Assembly (NCBI RefSeq): GCF_003611635.1
Contig: NZ_RAVZ01000021.1
Location: 1-50,786, forward strand
DNA length: 50,786 bases
Direction of reading: 5' to 3'
Source of the DNA: Corallococcus terminator
GTDB taxonomy: Bacteria; Myxococcota; Myxococcia; Myxococcales; Myxococcaceae
Made by a program: the position numbers and the translations under genes. Shown here piece after piece: positions 25,527-32,750 of this stretch; positions within the stretch are counted from its first letter, which is position 1; each line of letters opens with the position of its first letter. A model generated the notes under the pieces. That model was given only the letters and a program-made list of their open reading frames with translations, did no database searches and was not told the origin of the DNA.

Positions 25527-27011
25527 TCAGGGAATGGCCTTCGATGCAGGCGCCACCGCCGGCGTCCCCATCCCCCTGAGCGCCGCCTCCGCGCTCGGCA
25601 TCCCCGGCTCCAGCTCCAGCGCCTTGCGGTAGTTCACCCGGGCCTGTTCCTTGTCGCCGTGGGCCAGGTACGCCTCGCCCAGGCTGTCGTAGAGGTTCGC
25701 GTCCTTCGGGAACATCTCCACGTTCAGCTTGAAGATTTCAATGGCGTCCGTGACCCGCCCCGTACGGAGAAACTCGTAGCCCAGTCCGTTGAGCTGCCCC
25801 TCGGAGAAGTCATACGCGTCCGCCTTCTTCGCCTTCAGGTCGCGGTACCGGGCGATGACCTCCGCCACGGGCGCCTTGTCGAGCGTCGCGCTCAAGGTCT
25901 CCCGGATGCCCGGCCGGGGCGCCCTGGGCGTGATGCCATGCAGGGCGCTGAACAACCCGCTGGCGAGCTCCTTGAGCTTGTCGCCGCGCGACGTGTTGTC
26001 CAGGAGGATGACGACCTCCCGGCTCGCGGGCACGCGGTAGATGCGGGTGCTGAACCCGTTGATGCCGCCGCTGTGCGTCACCGTGGCCAGCTCCGTCTTG
26101 TCGTCCTGGAGCTTCATCGGTTCGATGGTCCACCCGAAGCCGTACTTCTCCAGGCCGGGCGTGAACATCTTCTGCTTGAGCGCCGCGGGCAGCAGCGCGT
26201 CCGTGTAGAGCGCGCGGTCCCAGAGGTAGAGGTCCTCCACCGTGGAGTACAGCGAGCCGGCCGCGTACGGAGTGGACATGTCCACGTAGGGGGCGTTCAT
26301 GTACCCCTCCGGCTTGAGCTCGTAGCCGCTCGCACGCTTGGGGAGCACCGTGGCGTACACGTCGTAGCCGGAGTTCTTCATCCCCAGCGTGTCGAAGATG
26401 CGCTCCTGGACTGCCTGCGCGTACGTCTTCCCGGTGGTGCGTTCGATGATGGCGCCGAGCAGGAAGTAGCCGGAGTTGTTGTAGGCGAACTTCGAGCCGG
26501 GCTCGAACTCCAGGTCGCCGCTGGCGAACTGCTTCACGAAGTCCGCGACCTTGTAGGGATTGCGCGACACCTTCGGAAAGAAGTCCGGCGCGGACGTGTA
26601 GCTGGGAATGCCCGAGGTGTGGTTCAGCAGGTGCGTGAGGGTGACGCGCGAGCCCGTGTCCTTGCGGTAGTCCGGCAGCAGCTTCACGAGCGGGTCGTCC
26701 AGTTGGAGCTTTCCCTCCGCGACGAGCTGCAGGATGACCATCGCGGTGAACTGCTTCGTGACGGAGGCCAGACGGAACTTCGTGTCCGTCGTGTTCGGCG
26801 CCTGCCATTCGAAGTTGGCGAAGCCGTAACCCTTCTTGAAGAGCACCCCTTTCTCGTTGGCGACGAGCACGGCGCCGTTGAACTGGCGCAGTTGGTGGTA
26901 CTGCGTGACCAGTCGGTCCAGCTCCTGTGCCTTCGGGGCGGCGCCCGCGACGGGCACGAACAGCAGGAGGGCAGCAAGGACACTCAAGAGGCGCACAGGG
27001 ATCCAGTTCAT
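25527..27011 (-). CDS. Secreted class C β-lactamase-fold serine hydrolase with TPR tail
   Basis: About 494 aa. ATG at 27011 has GGAGCGA upstream and begins a signal peptide (cleavage after AGA, ~24). The penicillin-binding/β-lactamase class C fold has SVTK (S83-K86, catalytic Ser/Lys), YNNSG (Tyr motif, about 175) and THSGG (KTG-equivalent, about 304). Residues ~380-480 form one or two TPR-like helical hairpins (DANLYDSLGEAYLAHGDKEQ). Members include D-aminopeptidases, esterases and LACTB-like peptidases; a β-lactamase function cannot be assumed. Divergent from the toxin-immunity cluster with a 183-bp spacer. Confidence 0.85.
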   Translation of the reverse strand: MNWIPVRLLSVLAALLLFVPVAGAAPKAQELDRLVTQYHQLRQFNGAVLVANEKGVLFKKGYGFANFEWQAPNTTDTKFRLASVTKQFTAMVILQLVAEGKLQLDDPLVKLLPDYRKDTGSRVTLTHLLNHTSGIPSYTSAPDFFPKVSRNPYKVADFVKQFASGDLEFEPGSKFAYNNSGYFLLGAIIERTTGKTYAQAVQERIFDTLGMKNSGYDVYATVLPKRASGYELKPEGYMNAPYVDMSTPYAAGSLYSTVEDLYLWDRALYTDALLPAALKQKMFTPGLEKYGFGWTIEPMKLQDDKTELATVTHSGGINGFSTRIYRVPASREVVILLDNTSRGDKLKELASGLFSALHGITPRAPRPGIRETLSATLDKAPVAEVIARYRDLKAKKADAYDFSEGQLNGLGYEFLRTGRVTDAIEIFKLNVEMFPKDANLYDSLGEAYLAHGDKEQARVNYRKALELEPGMPSAEAALRGMGTPAVAPASKAIP

Positions 27012-27194
27012 GGGGTCGCTCCGCTCATGAGCCTCCACACGCTTCAGCGGGCCGGCGATTGCATGGACGGCGCGAAGAAGAACGCAGACCGCGCCAGAAG
27101 CCTCTTCACCCAGAGTGGATTCCATCCAGTCCATCTGCGAAAGTCCATGGACCGGGCATCAGCGCTGTCGGCGAAGCATCTTGGGAGTTCCTCC

Positions 27195-28298
27195 ATGAGT
27201 CTCGTGATTCAGGCGCTTGGGATGGCAAGCCCCCTCGGAGCGCTGATCCAAGGCTGCGCCGCGCTTCGGGCAGGCATCTCCCGAACCCGTCCGTCCCCCT
27301 ATCTGCCCCATGCATGCGAACGAGAGAGCCTCGGGCAATCCGTCATGACATGCGAAGTGCCTGTCATCACACTGGGGTTCTCGAATGTCGGAAGGCTGGT
27401 AGCCCTGGTCGCCGCGGCGCTGGAGGACCTCTGCACTCGGGTCAACCTGTCCAGCCTGCCAGGGGACACCCTCGTCGTTCTGGCATTGCCAGACCCCTTG
27501 GAGCGCGGGTTTCCCCTCACACCCGAGCTTGAAGAGGATGAGCCCCGGCGACATGAAGCACTCGGCCGGCGCGTGCTGGAGCGTGCGTTCGAGGTGGCAG
27601 GAGTCTCCTGGAAGGCCAAGACCTGGCACATCGCAAGTGGCGGGCACGCGGCCTTCCCCAAGGCATTGAAGGCCGCGATGGACGCACTCGTCGAACGCCG
27701 CCATGGGCACTGCCTCATCATCGCGGTCGACAGCCTCTGCGGCCCTGATGTGCTCCCAGGGCTCCTCGAACAGCGCAGGATCAAGACGGCCGACACTCCG
27801 ACAGGCTTCATCCCGGGGGAGGGCAGTGTCGCGCTCTGGCTGTCTCCGGAGCAGGAGGCGCCCCTGGTCTCAAAGGGAAAAGAACCGCGCGTCGCCTTCC
27901 GGGCCGTCGTCTTGGGAGACGATGAGAGAATCCGGGGAGGCGACCTGCCTCCTGACGGTCGAATGCTTGCGCAATGCGTGACCTCCGCGCTCCACACTGC
28001 CGAGGCGGATGGTGCGTGTCTCCTGCTCATCGGAGATCACAACGGCGAAGAATTTCGAGCCCGTGAGTGGGGCATGCTGATGCTCCACCTTCGAGCCGCA
28101 GGGCTGGGGCACGAACGGCTTGCATCATGGCTCCCAGCGATTGGCTTCGGAGACACGGGTGCGGCATCGGGGGCGCTCGGATTGTGTGCGGCCGTCAGAG
28201 GTCTTCAGCGCGGCTACAGCCCCACCCCAACGCCAGTCATCCTCTCCAGCTCCGATGAGGGAATGCGCGCAGCCATCGTGGTCTCGCCGCTCCGATAG
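27195..28298 (+). CDS. Inactive ketosynthase-like (thiolase-fold) protein
   Basis: 367 aa with the overall order of a β-ketoacyl synthase but without its chemistry. Start: SLVIQALGMASPLG matches the usual GMVSPLG opening. The catalytic Cys position (normally in ACASG) is Ile: WHIASGGHA, I146. Next comes AVDSLC...GFIPGEGSVALWL, where synthases have FxxxRDGxxxGEGA. GDHNGEE (H282) may keep the first His, but the second His site (GHTxGAAG) reads GFGDTGAASG, with Asp320. So the fold is kept while Cys and one His are lost. ATG at 27195 with GGGAG 6-8 nt upstream. It leads the toxin-immunity cluster and is lower in GC than the flanks. Possible role: chaperone or adaptor for the toxin; unproven. Confidence 0.72.
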   Translation: MSLVIQALGMASPLGALIQGCAALRAGISRTRPSPYLPHACERESLGQSVMTCEVPVITLGFSNVGRLVALVAAALEDLCTRVNLSSLPGDTLVVLALPDPLERGFPLTPELEEDEPRRHEALGRRVLERAFEVAGVSWKAKTWHIASGGHAAFPKALKAAMDALVERRHGHCLIIAVDSLCGPDVLPGLLEQRRIKTADTPTGFIPGEGSVALWLSPEQEAPLVSKGKEPRVAFRAVVLGDDERIRGGDLPPDGRMLAQCVTSALHTAEADGACLLLIGDHNGEEFRAREWGMLMLHLRAAGLGHERLASWLPAIGFGDTGAASGALGLCAAVRGLQRGYSPTPTPVILSSSDEGMRAAIVVSPLR

Positions 28299-28317
28299 AG
28301 CATCTGGAGGAACGCCC

Positions 28318-29274
28318 ATGCCCGCAGGAAAAAAGAGTGCGATCAAACAAGCGCGAAAAGCCAACCTCAGGGCGCGCAATCCGCCCAAGGACAGCAAGTT
28401 TCCAGAGCTGAAGAAAGGCTATCCCGACAGCTACATCCAGGAACTGTCTGACTCCGATGCGTTCCATGCGGACCCAAATCAGCCAGAGACTTCGCTGCTC
28501 ACGAATGGTGACCACTACGCATATCGGGGGCCTCGATTCATCTTCCAGGACGAGCCACGGATGAAGATCTACAACGACTTCAGCCGCTCGGTTTTCAGCA
28601 CGGCGAGTGTCCTCTTCTATCTCAAAAGGGGCCGTCGTGTCGCGGATGAGCCGCCCCTGTATGTCACCGCCAGCCGGGAGAAGTGGATGCGTGTGGCTGC
28701 GTTCCCCGAACAGGGCAGTACATTTCCGGGAGAACGCGGCAACTTCTCCAACCTATCACCCAATGGCCAGAGACATCCCTATCCGTGGCAGGCACACCAC
28801 CTCATCCCCCAGTCGGTTTTCTTCGAGAAGAACTCCCCATTTGACGCCGACATGATGATGGTGTTGAAGCGTTCTTTCTACAATATCAACAATGGGCATA
28901 ACATCATCATGCTGCCCGCGGATCCAAAGTACAGCCCCGTCCATCGGCTCATCGCCCACTTCTCTGATCACCCAGTCTATACCCTCCAGCTCAAGGCCCG
29001 AATGAAGGAGGTCGCTACGGCGCTCAAGAAGATCTTCAACGAGGCCAAGAGAACCAAGAAACATCTCGCGCTTTTCAAGGCCATCCTGAAGGTGTTTCAC
29101 ACGCTCGAGGACGAGTTCTGGTCCCTCGTCGTCCTTCTGAGCAATGCCGCAGCGGCCGTGGCCTTCGGCGTAATCAAGGAAGAAGACCTGCATGCCTACG
29201 GTGGACTAATCAAATTCTGGACCACCAATGCCAAGGGCATGAAAACCCGGCACCTCTTCGGTGTCATTGGCTGA
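28318..29274 (+). CDS. AHH-domain nuclease toxin
   Basis: 318 aa. Very clear start: TGGAGG, then ATG 8 nt later. N-terminal ~45 residues are basic (KSAIKQARKANLRAR) with no signal peptide. The C-terminal toxin domain carries AHH (159-161) in QAHHLIPQSVF, the eponymous motif of the AHH branch of the HNH/ENDO VII nuclease superfamily, followed by NNGHNIIML and SPVHRLIAHFSDHPVYT with the expected extra His residues. Predicted role: DNA- or RNA-cutting toxin used in competition or kin discrimination. No VgrG, PAAR, RHS or secretion gene is near, so the delivery route is unclear. The next gene is of the MXAN_0049 immunity family, known to partner such toxins. Confidence 0.82.
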   Translation: MPAGKKSAIKQARKANLRARNPPKDSKFPELKKGYPDSYIQELSDSDAFHADPNQPETSLLTNGDHYAYRGPRFIFQDEPRMKIYNDFSRSVFSTASVLFYLKRGRRVADEPPLYVTASREKWMRVAAFPEQGSTFPGERGNFSNLSPNGQRHPYPWQAHHLIPQSVFFEKNSPFDADMMMVLKRSFYNINNGHNIIMLPADPKYSPVHRLIAHFSDHPVYTLQLKARMKEVATALKKIFNEAKRTKKHLALFKAILKVFHTLEDEFWSLVVLLSNAAAAVAFGVIKEEDLHAYGGLIKFWTTNAKGMKTRHLFGVIG

Positions 29275-29286
29275 AAGCCATCTCGC

Positions 29287-29874
29287 ATGAGCTACTGGGT
29301 CTTGACTCCTGCCAGCGTGAACGATGGGGCCGTGCTCGAGGCGTTGCCCGTCGGCAGCCCTGACGATCCCGACTTCTTCGAAGCCATGCCCCTGGGAGAT
29401 CGTTTCCCTCGGGGTGGCGCCATGGGCTTTTCCAACGACTATCCGGACCTCATCAACGTCTTCGACTTCGTCACCAACACCCTGGGACTCCCCATTGTCT
29501 CGGCCAAGATGGTGGATGTACTCGTCCAGCTCGGAGCCAATCGCTTCGAGACCCTCCCCGTCACGCTGCTGGACCACAAAGGACGCGTCGCCTCCACGGA
29601 GCATTCCATCCTCAATGTCCTGGACGTCCAGGACATCATCGACATGGAGCGGTCGGACTACGTCCCCAGCCCATTCGACCCGAGTCAGATCTTCCGCATC
29701 AAACGGTTGGCGGTGAAGGCGGAGGACGTCGAGTCCGGGGCACTGCTCTTCCGCGCCCGGACTCGCATGCGCGAAATCTTCCTCCACGCATCGCTCCATG
29801 AAGCATTCCTCTCTGCCGGAGTGACGGGCCTCAAGGCCTTCCCAGCAGAGGGTTGGAATGGATTCGCCTTGTGA
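29287..29874 (+). CDS. Imm11 (MXAN_0049-type) immunity protein
   Basis: 195 aa. Shows the DUF1629/Imm11 pattern: short N-terminal strand YWVLTPAS, a central DLINVFDFVTNTLGLPIVSAKMV, VLVQLGAN, a LNVLDVQDIIDMERSDY stretch and a late RIKRLAVKAEDV...LFRARTRMREIFLHASL. Lies 12 bp after the AHH toxin gene and ends in a 1-nt overlap (TGATG) with the next gene, so the operon is tight. Expected to bind and block the toxin in the producer cell. The family is assigned by pattern and context; a profile search would confirm it. Confidence 0.72.
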   Translation: MSYWVLTPASVNDGAVLEALPVGSPDDPDFFEAMPLGDRFPRGGAMGFSNDYPDLINVFDFVTNTLGLPIVSAKMVDVLVQLGANRFETLPVTLLDHKGRVASTEHSILNVLDVQDIIDMERSDYVPSPFDPSQIFRIKRLAVKAEDVESGALLFRARTRMREIFLHASLHEAFLSAGVTGLKAFPAEGWNGFAL

Positions 29875-30674
29875 TGCGGATCGACCTGCTCTCTCTTTGC
29901 CAGCGTTCGGAGGAAGCCCTCCCCTGGCTTCTCTCCCGCCTGGACCTGACGGGCAGCCGGCAGGAGACCCTCCAGGGTTTCGAAGAGGTGTCTCTGCATT
30001 TCCACACCCTGGCCGCAGGTGCCTTGTTGGTCGAGGGGAATCCATCGAGGTTTCGCGAGGAACTCCACAACGCCGCCAGTCACTGGCTCCGTTTCCTGAA
30101 GCATCAAAGGGCCCGGCAGTGGGCCGCTCCTGCAGTCAGTCGAAACAAGCCACTTCTCGGCGCCATCCTCGCCAGCCATTGGGAACTCGCGCACCCTCTT
30201 GCGGAGACCTCACCGGACCACTGGCAAGAGAAGGAGGAGTACGAGGACGATGCGTGCTGGGCCCTGCTCCTCCAGCAACTCGTGCTCACGCGCGGCGGTA
30301 GGAGTCCTCGACTCGATACCTTGCTTGCACGACTCGGAGCGCTGGGGGGCGAGCTGAACGAGCACCGACAATCATGGGTTCGCGGCCTCGTCGGGCGAGA
30401 GGGCCTCGCACTCAACGATGCTTTCGCCGCGCTCTGCGTCCTGCATCAGGAGGACATTCAGCGCCAGGTGCAGGCCGTGACGGCCTCGGAGCCCAAGCTC
30501 GCTCCCTATCGGTTCCTCTGGTTCGAGGGGCTTGCCCTGCTTCGCATCTGGGAACGCACGGGCCTCCCAGGGCCTTGCGAGGCCCATCCCTACTGTCCGC
30601 CCATGGCCAGGCTCCCCTTGGAGACCCAGGCCTCGAAGTCCCCTGCGGCCGAAGCTCACGACGCGGAGCGATAG
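29874..30674 (+). CDS. Imm49-like immunity protein candidate
   Basis: 266 aa, largely helical. ATG at 29874 overlaps the preceding stop by 1 nt. Visible features: acidic/hydrophobic helices; WLRFLKHQRA; HWQEKEEYEDDACWALLLQQL; and near the end FLWFEGLALLRIWERTG. These resemble Imm49 immunity proteins, but the match is by eye. Last gene of the low-GC cluster. It could protect against the same AHH toxin, against a toxin lost from this locus, or against rival strains. No signal peptide or membrane helix. Confidence 0.58.
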   Translation: MRIDLLSLCQRSEEALPWLLSRLDLTGSRQETLQGFEEVSLHFHTLAAGALLVEGNPSRFREELHNAASHWLRFLKHQRARQWAAPAVSRNKPLLGAILASHWELAHPLAETSPDHWQEKEEYEDDACWALLLQQLVLTRGGRSPRLDTLLARLGALGGELNEHRQSWVRGLVGREGLALNDAFAALCVLHQEDIQRQVQAVTASEPKLAPYRFLWFEGLALLRIWERTGLPGPCEAHPYCPPMARLPLETQASKSPAAEAHDAER

Positions 30675-30737
30675 CCTTTTGCTACCGTGAAGCGCATCGA
30701 CTGAGCCGCCTCACGCGACAACCCACTGCCTTGACGC

Positions 30738-32621
30738 TCAGCGCGCCGCCGCATCCAGTGCCTGGAGAAAGCGCGCAGCGATGGGAACGGCGACACGGCC
30801 TCCCACTCCGCCTCCCTCCACGAACACCGCGAAGCCCATGCCTCCGCGCAGGCCGATGAACCAGGCGTGGGTTTCGGGCGGCAGCGCCGTGCCGAACTCC
30901 GCAGTCCCTGTCTTGCCCATGAGCCCCTGGAGGCTCACCGCGGACTTCGCCGTTCCTTCCGTCACCACCGCGCGCATGAGGTTGCGGAGGCCCGCCGGGG
31001 TGCCCGCGCTCAGCCGTGCCTCCGGGCCCGCCTCCGCATCCGCCAGCAAGCGCGGTGCGTGCCAGACGCCGGTGTCCACCGCCGCCGCGACCGTGGCCAT
31101 GTGCAGTGGCGTGGCCAGCACGCGTCCCTGTCCCATCGCGGCCGCCGCGCGGTCGGCATCGTCCCCGGGCGCCGGGAAGGAGGCACCGGGCGAGGGCAGC
31201 CCCACGTCGTAGCGGACCCCGAAGCCGAAACGCCGGGCCGCGTCCTCCAGCGCGTTGCGCCCCAACCTCGCGGCGAGCTGGATGAACGCGGTGTTGCACG
31301 AGAGCGCGAACACCTGCCGGAAGCTCGACTCCCCAAAGGCCTCCGCTTCGAAGTTGCGAAAGCGCCTGCGACCCGCCGTCACCTCCACGGGACAGTCGAC
31401 GCGGGTGTCTGGCTTCACACCGCTCGCGAGCAGCGCTTCGGCCGTCACGACCTTGAACGTGGAGCCCGGGGGGTAGCGCCCCGTCAGCGCTCGGTGCAGC
31501 GCCTCGCCCAGGGGACGGCTGGCCACCGCCAGCACTTCGCCCGTGGCCGAGTCCACCGCCACCAGCGCGGCGGGCCTCGTGACATCCGCGAGCGCTGCCT
31601 CCGCCGCGGCCTGCACGTCCCTTCTCAACGTGGTGCGCACCGGCGTCCCCGCCGCGCCTTCGAAGCGGTAGAGCACCACGGCCTCTCCCGAACGGCGCAG
31701 CAGTCGCACCTCTCCGGCGGGGCTTCCGGCCAGCATCCTCTCCTGCGCCCGCTCCAGGCCCGACAGGCCCACGAGGTCTCCCGCCTGATAGGGATGGCCC
31801 AGGACCTGGAGCGCCTCCGCCGTCACCTCGCCCACCCGGCCCAGCGTGTGCGCGGCGAAGCCTTCCGCCGGGGTGAGGCGCGCGGCCTTCTTGCGAAAGA
31901 AGATGCCGGGCACCGGCGCCAGCACGGCGCGCACCTGCTGGTAGCGCTCCGGGCGCACGTCGATGAACGCCACGAACTGTTCGGGCTGAGAGGCCGCGGA
32001 CTTCAGGAGGGCCTGGACCCTGGCGGGGTCCATTCCGAGCTGTGATTGGAGCGCGCTGGCCACGGCCGCGCCGTCCCTCACCCTCCCCGGATACGCACCG
32101 ATGCTGATGACCTCTCCGGGCACGGTGAGCAGCGCTCCGCTGGCATCGAGCAGCGCGGCGCGCGGGCCCCACGTTCGCAGCCGTCCGAAGCTGTCTCCGG
32201 CGCGCGCCTCCGGATGGAACACCTCCGGCGTCCAGCGCAAGAGCCAGCGCTGACCCTTGCGCTCGAAGCGCAGCCGCGACTCCACCGCCCAGTCACCGAG
32301 CCCCCGCAGCGTGTGCACGCCGCGAAAGACCACCACCGCGACGCTGTCATCCTCGGCTTCGAGGTCCAGCCCCTCGAAGCGCGAGGCCACCACGCCCAGG
32401 CCCTGTCTCCACCGCGCGTGCTGCGCGTCGAAGTCCTCGGGCACCTGCACGAGCGCTTGTCGCTGGGCACCGGGGTCGTTGCGCGCCCAGGCCTCCAGGT
32501 ACACGCGGGCCACGTCCTCCGGCCCACCCGGCACGCCCTTCTTCACGGCGCGCGGCAGACAGGAGGGAAGCAGAAGAAGGAGGCAGAGCCCCACCCACGT
32601 GATGACCGCCCGTCCGTGCAC
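30738..32621 (-). CDS. Lipid-anchored class B penicillin-binding protein
   Basis: Peptidoglycan transpeptidase, about 627 aa. GTG at 32621 gives a lipoprotein signal ending LLPS|C21; the frame is open to a GTG at 32702. Residues ~35-145 form an NTF2-like MecA N-terminal domain, ~150-310 the dimerisation/pedestal region, and ~350 to the end the transpeptidase: STFK (S387), SCN (S441) and KTGT (K570). This order matches PBP2a/PBP3-type enzymes; the MecA-like front is associated with low-affinity PBPs. Lipid anchoring in place of a transmembrane helix is unusual. Convergent with the immunity gene. Whether it lowers β-lactam susceptibility cannot be told from sequence. Confidence 0.85.
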   Translation of the reverse strand: MHGRAVITWVGLCLLLLLPSCLPRAVKKGVPGGPEDVARVYLEAWARNDPGAQRQALVQVPEDFDAQHARWRQGLGVVASRFEGLDLEAEDDSVAVVVFRGVHTLRGLGDWAVESRLRFERKGQRWLLRWTPEVFHPEARAGDSFGRLRTWGPRAALLDASGALLTVPGEVISIGAYPGRVRDGAAVASALQSQLGMDPARVQALLKSAASQPEQFVAFIDVRPERYQQVRAVLAPVPGIFFRKKAARLTPAEGFAAHTLGRVGEVTAEALQVLGHPYQAGDLVGLSGLERAQERMLAGSPAGEVRLLRRSGEAVVLYRFEGAAGTPVRTTLRRDVQAAAEAALADVTRPAALVAVDSATGEVLAVASRPLGEALHRALTGRYPPGSTFKVVTAEALLASGVKPDTRVDCPVEVTAGRRRFRNFEAEAFGESSFRQVFALSCNTAFIQLAARLGRNALEDAARRFGFGVRYDVGLPSPGASFPAPGDDADRAAAAMGQGRVLATPLHMATVAAAVDTGVWHAPRLLADAEAGPEARLSAGTPAGLRNLMRAVVTEGTAKSAVSLQGLMGKTGTAEFGTALPPETHAWFIGLRGGMGFAVFVEGGGVGGRVAVPIAARFLQALDAAAR

Positions 32622-32750
32622 GCGCCCCGTGTACCGCGCCGTGGCTTCCGAGGCGACTACGATGTGCCGTCCCCGGTCCCTCCCGGACCGTCCGTCGCGC
32701 ACCCTCGCGCGCCACGCACACGCGGAGCATGGGGCGCGCCCCGCTCCGGA

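Noticed and set aside
27144-27160. GTCCATGGAC palindrome before the toxin island
   Set aside because: Only 10 bp and expected to occur by chance; no second copy or promoter relationship seen.
25659-27194. N-terminal 512 residues of the frame that includes the ketosynthase-like protein
   Set aside because: Antisense to the serine hydrolase gene, with a shadow-like composition; the real start is the ATG at 27195 with a ribosome site.
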